DNA of 27,261 bases. Origin: Tetragenococcus sp041859945 (GTDB lineage: Bacteria; Bacillota; Bacilli; Lactobacillales; Enterococcaceae). Where the stretch lies: NCBI GenBank assembly GCA_041859945.1, contig JBFLGC010000035.1, forward strand, positions 1-27,261, in the 5' to 3' direction. Positions 1 through 7,842 of the stretch are shown here, in pieces. The notes beneath the pieces were generated by a model that was not told where the DNA came from, made no database searches, and was given only the letters and a program-made list of their open reading frames with translations. The translations under genes were made by a program, and so were the position numbers. How positions within the stretch are numbered: position 1 is the stretch's first letter; the number at the start of each line of letters is the position of its first letter.

Positions 1-150
1 GCGTGAAGTGATCCAAGTATCAGAAAGAAAGGACATATGACGGCGTGAAGTGATCCAAGTATTAAAAAGAAAGGACATATGACGGCGTGAAGTGATCCAA
101 GTATCAGAAAGAAAGGACATATGACGGTATGAAGTGATCCAAGTATAAAA
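1..150. repeat. 42-bp tandem repeat array 1 (about 3.5 units)
   Basis: Units begin at 1, 43, 85 and 127 (the last is partial) with an exact 42-bp period and only a few substitutions. The core reads GAAGTGATCCAAGTAT, then an A-rich AAAGAAAGGA, then CATATG. The array continues off the left edge, so its true length is unknown. The same family recurs in the same orientation at 9609-9828. Units abut without unique spacers, so this is a minisatellite and not CRISPR. Each unit contains an ATG followed by two codons and TGA. No long ORF exists on the plus strand. Function unknown. Confidence 0.9.
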
Positions 151-194
151 AAGCAAAAAAATCTCCCCAAGTCGTTAAACGACTCAGGGGAGAT
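151..194 (-). terminator. Rho-independent terminator of the wall hydrolase gene
   Basis: ATCTCCCC (161-168) pairs with GGGGAGAT (187-194), with a further complementary AGTCGTT/AACGACT inside the stem. On the minus strand the hairpin is followed by a T-rich run (A-run 151-160 on plus). It lies 11 nt past the stop of the minus-strand hydrolase gene. Confidence 0.9.
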
Positions 195-205
195 GGTAGA
201 TATTC

Positions 206-2311
206 TTATTTCGGCGTAATATAACTGACACCGCTTGATTGGGCGATGGAATTTGGGATGACACGATAATTTAGATAGTTGCTGTCGCCTTCTGAGATGA
301 GGACTCCATCATCGGTCACGGCTTCAACAAAGCCAACATGGCCATAAAGCGGATGGTAGCCAGCGACGCCTTGCTTGAAGCTAATGACATCGCCTGCTTT
401 GGGTTGATTAGAAACAGCGTAGCCATTGTTTTTTCCGGTCGTCCCCCAATCAGCACCGTTGCCCATGTAATCACCAACATGTCCGCCCAGTTGTGCGACC
501 CGATTGAATACATACCACGTGCATTGGTCAGACCCGTAAGAGCCAGACAGGTTATAGTTGACGCCGTTGTAAACAGGGAAAGTGACCTTTTTACGATAGG
601 ATTCGGGGACGTTAGCTAGTTTCCCAAAGTCCACGACCTGTCCTTCCTCCGGTTCATCAAATTGGGTCAGGTGATAGGCAGCGATGATCGAATTCAGTTT
701 ATTATGATAACTGGTATCAGTCGCGTATTTTCCGGTCAAATTAGCGGTGGCTTTGAGATAATTGCCTGCTTCGGAACGCCACGACTCTTTATAGAAAGTA
801 TCGTTGCCACTGATACCGCCTCGTAGCAGTTGGACATAGTCTTTCAGTGAATCAGCTAAAGTCGGGTACACGCGGAAATAAGATTGAATCGTGTAAAGTT
901 GGCCACTGCCATTATCTTCTTGAGTGGCAAAAGAAACCGCGGCTTGCTGACTGGACCCCTTGATCCCAAACAAGTTATTGTAAGGTGCCAAGGACAGACC
1001 ACTGGTGCCCGAACCACTTTCTAAAATCGCTTGGGCGATCATGACAGAAGCAAAAACGTCATACTTCATTCCCAATTCACGGGCACTAGCGCCGATCTGA
1101 TCGACAAAATGTTGTGTCAAGTCATTGGCACGGAAATCAACAGTAGCTGGGTATTGCTTCAATAACTCACTACCACTGTCTGAAAGGGCCCAGTGCCGAT
1201 CAAATGGGATCGTGGCAGCAGCCGGGGCGATCGTTTCGCCGTAAAGATCTTTTTTATCTTCGTCAGAAACGATCGAAAAAATCTGCACGCCAGCTGGTTC
1301 TTTCGCTTCCTTGTCTTTTTCATAGGCTTTTTGGTAAGTTTCCATCGCTTCTTTGTCGGGCGCAACAGCCATGATGACCTTGTCTTGGCCCAAGGAGATA
1401 CCGATTTTGCTAATATTCTCTTTGTCTTTCCAGATCAAAAGATCCCCGACAGCTGCGTTTTCTGGCTTAGTCTGTTGTGTCAGATCGATCGTTTTATCAA
1501 AAACGGTCTGATAAATGCTGCGGACGAAGCTTTCATTGGAATAATGATCTTTTTTAAGTCCGGTTTCATCATAAGGCTTGGCTAATTCTTGGATCGCAGC
1601 CCAAACGATGGCGGCACTTTGGCTATTTTTAAAAGCGGACAAGAGTGGCAATTCATACCCATTCAAATCGGAATCAGAAAAAGCAGCTAGGTCTAAAGCA
1701 GCTAGATCGATAGAAAGCGCATCTCCAGTGAGGGCTGGTACAACAGGCCCTAGCGGTTGGGCGGGGGCCGTTACTGCAGCAGACGCGTTTGTTTCAGATG
1801 ATGTCGTCGCATCGTTCGTCGGGGGCATCGAATCACTCGTCACTGAATCGTTTGTTGTCGAGCTAGTGGCCGAATCATCAGTAGTCGAATCATTTGTGGT
1901 TGCATCATCGGTCGAAGAAATAGTGTCGTCATCAGATGAAGCTGTTGTTGATGAATCGGTAGTTTCTGAATCATTAATCACGGCATCGCTGGTCGATCCT
2001 TCAGTGGTTTCTTCTGTCGGTTCTTCAACAGATTCTACTGTCGTTGTTTCTGTAAAATCTTCTCCATCTTCAATTATCGGGCTATCAATATCTTCATCGG
2101 CTGTTTCGATATCAGATTCAACAACGTCAAAATCGTCGCTAGTTGTCGATTTAGCTTCTTCTGATTTTATGGTCGCGTTACTTTCTGTGGTCGTCGCTGT
2201 TTCATTGATCAAGTCCAAGGCATCTGCTGCAACAGGTGTTACTTGTCCTAGGAGCAAAGCCACTAAATTCAATGTGGTGGCAATTTTTTTAAATGATGAT
2301 TTTTTCTTCAT
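206..2311 (-). CDS. Secreted peptidoglycan hydrolase: glucosaminidase + CHAP
   Basis: 701-aa secreted wall hydrolase. The start is the ATG at 2311, with GGAGGACT seven to twelve bases upstream; a longer in-frame start at 2410 would run into the upstream gene and lacks this site. Signal peptide: residues 1-29 (MKKKSSFKK, hydrophobic core, VAADA). Residues 35-180 are a Ser/Thr/Asp/Glu-rich linker. Residues about 230-345 resemble an NlpC/P60 fold without its catalytic residues (SNESFV where DCSGFV is expected). Residues 375-555 form a glucosaminidase domain (GH73/LytG-like), candidate catalytic Glu431 in AQAILESGSG. Residues 588-701 form a CHAP amidase/endopeptidase with Cys597 (DQCTWY), His658 (YGHVGF) and EGDSN 674-678. 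No LPxTG anchor or LysM is visible, so it may be released or bound through the acidic linker. It lies 31 nt downstream of mga A with no terminator between, so co-transcription is likely. Confidence 0.9.
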   Translation of the reverse strand: MKKKSSFKKIATTLNLVALLLGQVTPVAADALDLINETATTTESNATIKSEEAKSTTSDDFDVVESDIETADEDIDSPIIEDGEDFTETTTVESVEEPTEETTEGSTSDAVINDSETTDSSTTASSDDDTISSTDDATTNDSTTDDSATSSTTNDSVTSDSMPPTNDATTSSETNASAAVTAPAQPLGPVVPALTGDALSIDLAALDLAAFSDSDLNGYELPLLSAFKNSQSAAIVWAAIQELAKPYDETGLKKDHYSNESFVRSIYQTVFDKTIDLTQQTKPENAAVGDLLIWKDKENISKIGISLGQDKVIMAVAPDKEAMETYQKAYEKDKEAKEPAGVQIFSIVSDEDKKDLYGETIAPAAATIPFDRHWALSDSGSELLKQYPATVDFRANDLTQHFVDQIGASARELGMKYDVFASVMIAQAILESGSGTSGLSLAPYNNLFGIKGSSQQAAVSFATQEDNGSGQLYTIQSYFRVYPTLADSLKDYVQLLRGGISGNDTFYKESWRSEAGNYLKATANLTGKYATDTSYHNKLNSIIAAYHLTQFDEPEEGQVVDFGKLANVPESYRKKVTFPVYNGVNYNLSGSYGSDQCTWYVFNRVAQLGGHVGDYMGNGADWGTTGKNNGYAVSNQPKAGDVISFKQGVAGYHPLYGHVGFVEAVTDDGVLISEGDSNYLNYRVIPNSIAQSSGVSYITPK

Positions 2312-2342
2312 GGTCAGTCCTCCAATAAGTGCCGGGTGAATT

Positions 2343-3788
2343 TCAATAAGTGACAGAATCCTTTTGATGTGCAATTGACGTGATACGACTTCTAATCGTC
2401 TTGATATCATTGCGAGAAAGGTTCGTGCCGATTGGAACCAATTGCTGATGAGAAAGCAAAGGCTCCAAAAAAATATCGGTACTTAAAATCAGATCTGCCT
2501 CTTTGAAATCAGTGACGAATTCACTTTTAAAGCGACTTAGGTAAGGCTCGAGTTGCGCTTTTAACAATTCCTCTGTCAACAAATTAAAACTCGTATATAG
2601 GAACAGTTTAACACAGGGCGTAAACGTGTTCAAAGGCGTGATTTGGCAACAATCTAATAAAGCATTACTTTTTAGGTAAGGAGCTTCTTTATAAAGAGGA
2701 TAGTTATTTTCCAGTTCCGAATAAAATTCGCCGAATACTGTTATATAGTTCGGATATTCTTTACTTATTTGGCTTGAGTCTAAATTTGTAAAGAAATTTA
2801 TTAGGATCTCGTTGATTGGGATCAGTTTCTGAAATTGTAATTGACGACTCAAATAAGCACTTGTCGATTTTCGACTTTCAGCACTTAGCTTTTCGAAATA
2901 TTTTTCAAAGGTTGCAAGCCAAGCCCTTTTTTCTTCGGCAAACAAGTTTGAATCAGGTTTCAGCTTGGTCCAATCTTGGCCAAATTTTTTGCCGCTAAAG
3001 TAAAAGGTTAGTAGAAAATGTTGCCAATCCCAAGTTCCCCAATCTAAAAATGCAGGGGCTTTTATAAAATCATAGTGCTCAAGATAAGGCACACAGATAT
3101 CTTTTGAGTTGATTTGATAGCCTTTTGAGAGAGCATTGTTGACCACATAAACCGACATAGCACACTCTTGTAGCTGATTTTCCAAAACAGGACCGCCTAG
3201 ATAATCTAAGATCTGTTGCGTCAGCGCTCGCATTTTTTCAGGATCATCGATCTCAGGAATGTGATCGATCGACTTATAAGCAAGGCTCATAAAAAGCATG
3301 TGCAAAAATCGCAACGTACTTTCGTCGCCAGCAGCCGTCACTTTGTTGGCAATCGAGATCTTGGTATTTATATCGCCTAATAAAACATCATGGCGCCGCA
3401 GTTTTCTCCCCAAAGTCGAAGGAGAGATGAAGAGTTGCTCGCATAAACTATCGGTTTCTATTTGACGTTCTTTTAGGATCAAGGAGGTAAGCTTGAAAGT
3501 AATGCTGTTTTCGCTTTCATTATCAGTGAGACGTTGAAAAGATACGCCATCTCGATTCAATTTGACCCCGCCGCGGACACTAACGATAAGTGTCATTTCC
3601 TCTGGTGCATAGAGAGTTGCGATTTCTTCATGTAAGTCTTTACAGACCGACTTGACCGCATTTAAAGTGGGATATTGAAGTTTGTCGACGATCGTTTGCA
3701 TCGGCAAAAAGTCATCCTGATCGTCTAATAATTCAAGGATGTCGCGTTTTAGGGAACGATTTTGTTGTGATTTATAAATTAAGAACAT
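2343..3788 (-). CDS. Mga/AtxA-family transcriptional regulator A
   Basis: 481-aa virulence-type regulator of the Mga family. N-terminal winged helix (about 10-80) ends in VSVRGGVKL, a segment nearly invariant in all four paralogs of this window. A second helix-turn-helix covers about 105-132 (LCEQLFISPSTLGRKLRR). The middle resembles the regulatory PRD-like region. The C-terminus (about 390-475, LILSTDIFLEPLLSHQQLV) resembles the EIIB-like domain of AtxA/Mga. The ATG at 3788 is preceded by AGAAAGGA about ten bases upstream. It most resembles mga C (7843-9291): both begin MFLIYK and share LPMQ-IVD-L-YP. It probably forms a transcript with the wall hydrolase gene 31 nt downstream. Target genes cannot be read from sequence. 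Confidence 0.9.
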   Translation of the reverse strand: MFLIYKSQQNRSLKRDILELLDDQDDFLPMQTIVDKLQYPTLNAVKSVCKDLHEEIATLYAPEEMTLIVSVRGGVKLNRDGVSFQRLTDNESENSITFKLTSLILKERQIETDSLCEQLFISPSTLGRKLRRHDVLLGDINTKISIANKVTAAGDESTLRFLHMLFMSLAYKSIDHIPEIDDPEKMRALTQQILDYLGGPVLENQLQECAMSVYVVNNALSKGYQINSKDICVPYLEHYDFIKAPAFLDWGTWDWQHFLLTFYFSGKKFGQDWTKLKPDSNLFAEEKRAWLATFEKYFEKLSAESRKSTSAYLSRQLQFQKLIPINEILINFFTNLDSSQISKEYPNYITVFGEFYSELENNYPLYKEAPYLKSNALLDCCQITPLNTFTPCVKLFLYTSFNLLTEELLKAQLEPYLSRFKSEFVTDFKEADLILSTDIFLEPLLSHQQLVPIGTNLSRNDIKTIRSRITSIAHQKDSVTY

Positions 3789-3834
3789 GAGCCGTCTTTC
3801 CTTTCTGATCTAAACAAAAGACATCTACTTTTTC

Positions 3835-3863
3835 ATTATAACAAACAAATACCAAATCGGTAA
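3835..3863 (-). promoter_or_regulatory. Candidate promoter of mga A
   Basis: A perfect TATAAT on the minus strand (3835-3840) lies 46 nt upstream of the mga A start. The -35 at about 3858-3863 (TTACCG) is poor, consistent with activator dependence or autoregulation, which is an inference. Confidence 0.4.
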
Positions 3864-3954
3864 ATTTTAAATAGGAGAGAACGGTCGATTTGCCAAAAAT
3901 TTTGCATAGAATGAGAATGTTTAAAAAATAGGACTAGAAAAAGCTAGCTATTCA

Positions 3955-3968
3955 AAATCAGCTGATTT
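3955..3968. promoter_or_regulatory. 14-bp perfect palindrome, possible operator
   Basis: AAATCAGCTGATTT is a perfect palindrome 36 bp upstream of the -35 element of the dehydrogenase promoter, and also upstream of divergent mga A. AGCTAGCT lies just before it (3942-3949). Operator role is inferred from position only. Confidence 0.3.
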
Positions 3969-4003
3969 AAAAAATTTGCCATTTTAAATCGCATTCAAAT
4001 CTG

Positions 4004-4032
4004 TTGAAAAGCTTCCCGTATTCTGGTATTTT
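4004..4032 (+). promoter_or_regulatory. Sigma-A type promoter of the dehydrogenase gene
   Basis: TTGAAA (4004-4009) and TATTTT (4027-4032) are separated by 17 bp, about 45 bp before the start codon of the SDR gene. Confidence 0.55.
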
Positions 4033-4077
4033 TAGGGAGAATCAAAATATCTATTTATCTGAGAGGAGCAAGAGAAT

Positions 4078-4851
4078 ATGGGACGTTTAGACGGAAAAGT
4101 AGCTATCATTACTGGGGCGGCTAGAGGCATGGGCTTAGCCGGAGCAGAAATTTTTGCTAGAGAAGGGGCTAAAGTCGTATTGACCGATGTTTTAGAAGAA
4201 CATATGGCCAAAGCAGAGGCCAAGATCAAAGCAGACGGTGGCGAAGTGACCGCCATGAAATTGGATGTCACCAACCCTAAACAGTGGGAAGAAGTTGTCA
4301 ACAAGACTATCGAATTATATGGAAAAGTTGACATTTTAGTCAATAATGCGGGGATCCACATTGCCAAAGGGATCCTTGACACCGATATGGAAACTTGGAA
4401 CAAAGTCATGGATATCGATAGCACGAGCGTCTGGTTAGGCATGAAAGCCGTGATTCCGAACATGCAAAAAAATGGTGGTGGCTCGATCATCAATACCTCA
4501 TCGATCGGGGCTTTAGTCGGTGGGACGGCAACCGGATTTAGTGCCGCTTATAGCGCAGCTAAAGGTGCTGTTCGTTCCTTAACGAAATTTGCCGCCCAAG
4601 AATTTGGGAAAGATTTCATTCGCGTCAACTCTGTCCATCCTGGCTCGACCTTTACGGGTATGGCTGAAGATGCCGGCATTGCCACCAAAGAAGAAATGGG
4701 TAAAGTCTACGAAGGAAAGGCAGCTTTGCCACCTTATGTAGCTGACGCCGAAGATATCGGTTATGCCTATCTTTATCTGGCCTCCGACGAATCTAAATTT
4801 GTGACTGGCGAAGAACTCGTTGTCGATGGTGGTTGGACGACCAATTCATAA
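4078..4851 (+). CDS. Short-chain dehydrogenase/reductase (SDR)
   Basis: 257-aa classical SDR oxidoreductase, cytoplasmic, NAD(P)-dependent. The glycine motif TGAARGMG is at 12-19, NNAG at 89-92, the catalytic Ser at 141/142 (NTSSIG), and Tyr158 and Lys162 in YSAAK. Asp37 at the end of the second strand (VVLTD) favours NAD(H) over NADP(H). The C-terminal SDR motif VVDGGW is present, and length is normal for the family. Overall pattern resembles lactobacillal R-specific alcohol dehydrogenases and cyclic-alcohol/hydroxysteroid dehydrogenases; the substrate cannot be decided here. GAGAGGAG lies upstream of the ATG. Monocistronic: own promoter and strong terminator. Confidence 0.92.
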   Translation: MGRLDGKVAIITGAARGMGLAGAEIFAREGAKVVLTDVLEEHMAKAEAKIKADGGEVTAMKLDVTNPKQWEEVVNKTIELYGKVDILVNNAGIHIAKGILDTDMETWNKVMDIDSTSVWLGMKAVIPNMQKNGGGSIINTSSIGALVGGTATGFSAAYSAAKGAVRSLTKFAAQEFGKDFIRVNSVHPGSTFTGMAEDAGIATKEEMGKVYEGKAALPPYVADAEDIGYAYLYLASDESKFVTGEELVVDGGWTTNS

Positions 4852-4863
4852 AATATCTTAAGG

Positions 4864-4891
4864 GAAGCTGTTGCGGCAGCTTCTTTTTTTT
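4864..4891 (+). terminator. Rho-independent terminator of the SDR gene
   Basis: GAAGCTG (4864-4870) pairs with CAGCTTC (4877-4883), followed by eight T. It starts 12 nt after the SDR stop codon. Confidence 0.9.
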
Positions 4892-5264
4892 GAATTATTA
4901 AGGAATATATAATTTGGGCCACGTTCAATGCTTGGTGTATCAACTTTATCAAGCGCCATCATCTGGTGCAATAGATGCATGAAAGGATGCGTTGCTCATT
5001 TATTTGTTTTTGTAGTATGATAGGAGAAAATGATGTGCGATGAATCGAACTGTTTAAGCGCTGATCATTGGCTTGCGAGGCGAAAGTTTGGCTTATGTGA
5101 AAAAGTTGATGAACTTTGCTGAAGCAAGGTAAGGGACCTTGTTCAAAGACTGGGACCTATCGATATCGTTTAAACAGGCCATTATCTTTAGGCCGAAGAT
5201 TGCGTCATTGATAGGGAAAAATTTAAATTAGATCATTGTGATCAATAAAAGGGAGCGAGTGCAA
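4892..5264 (+). other. Intergenic/leader region before the ROK kinase
   Basis: About 370 bp without a convincing gene. A possible promoter is TTGCTC (4992-4997), 18 bp, TATGAT (5016-5021). Downstream, CTGTTTAA (5050-5057) is complementary to TTAAACAG (5170-5177), enclosing a small hairpin CAAGGT/ACCTTG near 5124-5140; GGCC repeats flank 5178-5195. CGAACTGTT (5046-5054) also occurs upstream of both pilus operons. GATCATTGTGATC (5231-5243) is an inverted repeat just before the kinase ribosome site. This may be a structured leader or degraded coding DNA. Confidence 0.35.
5033..5122 (+). CDS. Possible 29-aa Cys-containing small protein
   Basis: A short frame starts at the second of two adjacent ATGs, six bases after TAGGAG. 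The product begins MCDESNC, contains four Cys, and ends at TGA 5120-5122. No family is recognised. The ribosome site overlaps the most plausible -10 box, which argues against expression from that promoter. Very tentative. Confidence 0.15.
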   Translation: MCDESNCLSADHWLARRKFGLCEKVDELC

Positions 5265-6158
5265 GTGAAGCGATTTTTAGTTTTTGACATTGGTGGGACA
5301 GCTATTAAATATGCTTTGATGGATGAAGCGGCAAAAATCTTTGAGAAGGCGGAAATGAAAACACCGCTAGATGGCTTGGAAGCCTTCTTGGATGCAATCG
5401 AATCGGTCTATCAAAAATATGCCGACCAAGTGAGCGGGATCGCGCTTAGCATGCCGGGCAATCTTGATTCAAAAACGGGCCAAATCAATACGCCGGGTGC
5501 GTTGTTGTATAATGCCAACATCAATATCATCGAGAAACTAAGCGAACGAATCTCTATACCGATCGCAGTGGAAAATGATGGCAAGTGTGCGGCTTTGGCG
5601 GAACTTTGGCAAGGAAATCTACAAGACGTCCAAGATGCGGCAGTTTTGATACTGGGCACGGGTGTCGGTGGCGCCTTTATTCATGATCGCCAAATCCTCA
5701 AAGGTAAACACTTTTTTGCTGGCGAAGTTTCCTTTATGATCACAGATCCGGAAAAAGAAGGTTTCGAACGTTTTTTTGCACTCAAAGGCAGTACTACCGC
5801 CTTGATTTATCAGGTGGCACAACTCAAACAAACGGATCCGACCACATTGGATGGGCGGAAGATCTTTGAATGGTATGAGTCCGGTGATGCGGATTGTGAC
5901 CTAGCTTTAGATACTTTAGCGAAAAATATCGCCACGCAAATTTTCAACATCCAATGTTTCTTGGATCCTGAAAGAGTCTGCATTGGCGGTGGCATTTCCA
6001 AGCAGCCAGTCGTGATCGAAAAAATCAGCACCCAATTACAAGCCCTTTATGACAAGATACCGATCGACTTTCCCAAAGTAGAAATCGCTCCGTGCGCCTT
6101 TTATAATGACTCAAATTTGATCGGTGCTTTGTATAATTTTAAATTGCAACACCCATGA
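5265..6158 (+). CDS. ROK-family sugar kinase, beta-glucoside-kinase-like
   Basis: 297-aa ROK kinase when started at the GTG at 5265, which follows AAAGGGAG by nine bases; an upstream in-frame GTG at 5238 has no ribosome site. The N-terminal phosphate-binding motif FDIGGT is at 7-12, catalytic Asp105 in VENDGKCAA, and the second glycine-rich loop GTGVGG at 131-136. The family's CxCGxxGCxE zinc motif is absent, and the usual GExGH is GEVSF (Glu154), so it belongs to the zinc-free branch that includes BglK-type beta-glucoside kinases; expected reaction is ATP-dependent phosphorylation of a hexose or glycoside. No transporter or glycosidase is adjacent, so the substrate is open. It ends 48 bp before the convergent mga B stop. 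Confidence 0.85.
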   Translation: MKRFLVFDIGGTAIKYALMDEAAKIFEKAEMKTPLDGLEAFLDAIESVYQKYADQVSGIALSMPGNLDSKTGQINTPGALLYNANINIIEKLSERISIPIAVENDGKCAALAELWQGNLQDVQDAAVLILGTGVGGAFIHDRQILKGKHFFAGEVSFMITDPEKEGFERFFALKGSTTALIYQVAQLKQTDPTTLDGRKIFEWYESGDADCDLALDTLAKNIATQIFNIQCFLDPERVCIGGGISKQPVVIEKISTQLQALYDKIPIDFPKVEIAPCAFYNDSNLIGALYNFKLQHP

Positions 6159-6161
6159 AAT

Positions 6162-6195
6162 GAAAAGACCACTCGAAGAAAGTGGTCTTTTTCTT
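6162..6195. terminator. Bidirectional terminator between ROK kinase and mga B
   Basis: AAAGACCACT (6164-6173) pairs perfectly with AGTGGTCTTT (6181-6190), with T-runs on both sides. It sits between convergent stop codons and can serve both genes. Confidence 0.88.
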
Positions 6196-6205
6196 ATCCA
6201 GAAAG

Positions 6206-7642
6206 TTAGTCAGTGATCGGCTGTAATTCATTTTTTCTGATGGTCCATTTCTGGGCTGCCTGATAAATCATATTTAAGTCACTATTAGATAAGGAAGTAC
6301 GGATGGTAAGGACTTCTTGTGACTCTGAAAGTTTGTCACAAAATGGAACCGACGTCACGATCAAATCAGCTAACTGGTAGTTATCGACGAATTTTATTTT
6401 AAATCGCGAACAATTGACGGTGATTTTCTCTTTGATGAAATCATCAATGGTCATAGTAGTTTCGGTCAGTATGAATATTTTGACGGTGGGCATAAAATAA
6501 TTTAAACCGGCAAGTTTCACACAATCGTAAAAGCAAGGCTGTTTAAAAGAAGCGATAGGGCCTTGATCTTGAGAATAATCACGCCAAAAATCCTCAAAAT
6601 GTTGGTAAAAAAGTGGGTAGTTTTCTTGAATGATTTTTGACTTAGGAGCCTCGATCAAATTCCATAAATGCTCACTGAAAAAAGTCATCTGAAGGTATTG
6701 TAATTGCCGTTGCAAGATAGGCGTCAACTGCTGCTTGTGCGTATCTGTCACATTAAAAAAATAGTTATTAAAGGTCTCAAACCAACGAGTGATCTTATCT
6801 TTGAAGAGACGGGGCTCTTTTAGTTGCACGCCATGTTCCATTGGTAAATATTCTTGACCATATAAAAAAAGCAAGAATAAGTACCAGTCGGATTCATGCC
6901 AACTATCAAGAAAATCAGGCTTTTCGACAAACTCAAAAGCAGGTGCATTTTCTAGCAAGGTCTCCTTTTTTTGGACAGGGTGTTTTTTATCGATAGCCAC
7001 TTGGCAAACATAGACCCAAATTGCAATATGGCGAACTTGCGTCTCGATGACTGAAATATGTAAGTATTCCAAAATCTGTCTACTCAAAGCGATATAGCGT
7101 TCACTATTTTCAATGTCTTTTATGGAAGTGACGCTTGATTTTAAGATGAAATAAAAAACGATTCGCAAACGAGATTCTGGGCCAACGATTTTTATAAAAT
7201 CCGAGAACGTGATTTTCAAATCAGAGGAATAATAGCTGTGCAACATTTCGTTGGCTTTTTTCACATGACGGAAAAGGGTGGATTTAGAGATGAAGTTTTC
7301 TTTGCAATAATCTTCTACCCGGAGCTCTCTTTCTTCAAACACTCGCAGCGTTAAATGATGGGAAATCACTTGATTGTTGAGATGGTACATCAATTTTTGT
7401 AAATTCGCATTTTCCCGTCTCAATCGTACTCCGCCACGGACGCTGATGACTAGTTCAAGCTCAGTCGGCAAATATAGTTTATTAATTTCCTCTTGCAGAA
7501 TATGACAAGTATCTTTGACTGAGTGAAAGTAGGGATACTTTAATCGTTCGGTAATTTCTTTCATACTAATGAAGTCTTGTTCTTCATCAAGTAAATTTAG
7601 AATGTCGCGTTGCAACACACTGCTCTTTTCAGGTATAAACAT
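6206..7642 (-). CDS. Mga/AtxA-family transcriptional regulator B
   Basis: 478-aa Mga-type regulator. The N-terminal winged helix ends in ISVRGGVRL; a second HTH lies near 108-135 (YCKENFISKSTLFRHVKKA). The C-terminal EIIB-like part contains LIVTSVPFCDKLSESQEVL followed by SLSNSDLNMIY. It groups with mga D (both begin MFIP-K and share VKD-CH-LQEEI), not with A and C. The ATG at 7642 is preceded by AGAAAGGA at a rather long distance (about 12 nt), suggesting modest translation. Own promoter at 7755-7783. Targets unknown. Confidence 0.9.
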   Translation of the reverse strand: MFIPEKSSVLQRDILNLLDEEQDFISMKEITERLKYPYFHSVKDTCHILQEEINKLYLPTELELVISVRGGVRLRRENANLQKLMYHLNNQVISHHLTLRVFEERELRVEDYCKENFISKSTLFRHVKKANEMLHSYYSSDLKITFSDFIKIVGPESRLRIVFYFILKSSVTSIKDIENSERYIALSRQILEYLHISVIETQVRHIAIWVYVCQVAIDKKHPVQKKETLLENAPAFEFVEKPDFLDSWHESDWYLFLLFLYGQEYLPMEHGVQLKEPRLFKDKITRWFETFNNYFFNVTDTHKQQLTPILQRQLQYLQMTFFSEHLWNLIEAPKSKIIQENYPLFYQHFEDFWRDYSQDQGPIASFKQPCFYDCVKLAGLNYFMPTVKIFILTETTMTIDDFIKEKITVNCSRFKIKFVDNYQLADLIVTSVPFCDKLSESQEVLTIRTSLSNSDLNMIYQAAQKWTIRKNELQPITD

Positions 7643-7754
7643 CTCAAATCACAGTCCTTTCTCAAATTCTGATCGTACGATTTTAAATCAAGCACTTAAT
7701 GAACAAAAAATATAAATGAACCAATAAGAAGTACAGGAAAGCTTTTATATCTTA

Positions 7755-7783
7755 AGTATACCAAAAGGCAGTGATTTAGCCAA
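7755..7783 (-). promoter_or_regulatory. Candidate promoter of mga B
   Basis: On the minus strand TTGGCT (7778-7783), 17-bp spacer, TATACT (7755-7760). Leader length about 105 nt. No clear terminator of mga C lies upstream, so readthrough from mga C is also possible. Confidence 0.5.
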
Positions 7784-7842
7784 TTTTTTGCTCAAAAGCC
7801 ATGAAGGAGAGACTGTTAAAAGCTCTCAAAAATAGGAGTTAA

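Noticed and set aside
1..160. CRISPR-like array
   Set aside because: Units abut with a constant 42-bp period and no unique spacers, and there are no cas genes.
1578..2339. 253-codon plus-strand frame
   Set aside because: It is the complement of the Ser/Thr/Asp-rich linker and signal region of the wall hydrolase; the opposite strand has the domains, ribosome site and terminator.
5130..5170. T-box leader suggested by GGGACC-type sequence
   Set aside because: The conserved AGGGTGGNACCGCG core is missing, and the downstream gene is a sugar kinase.
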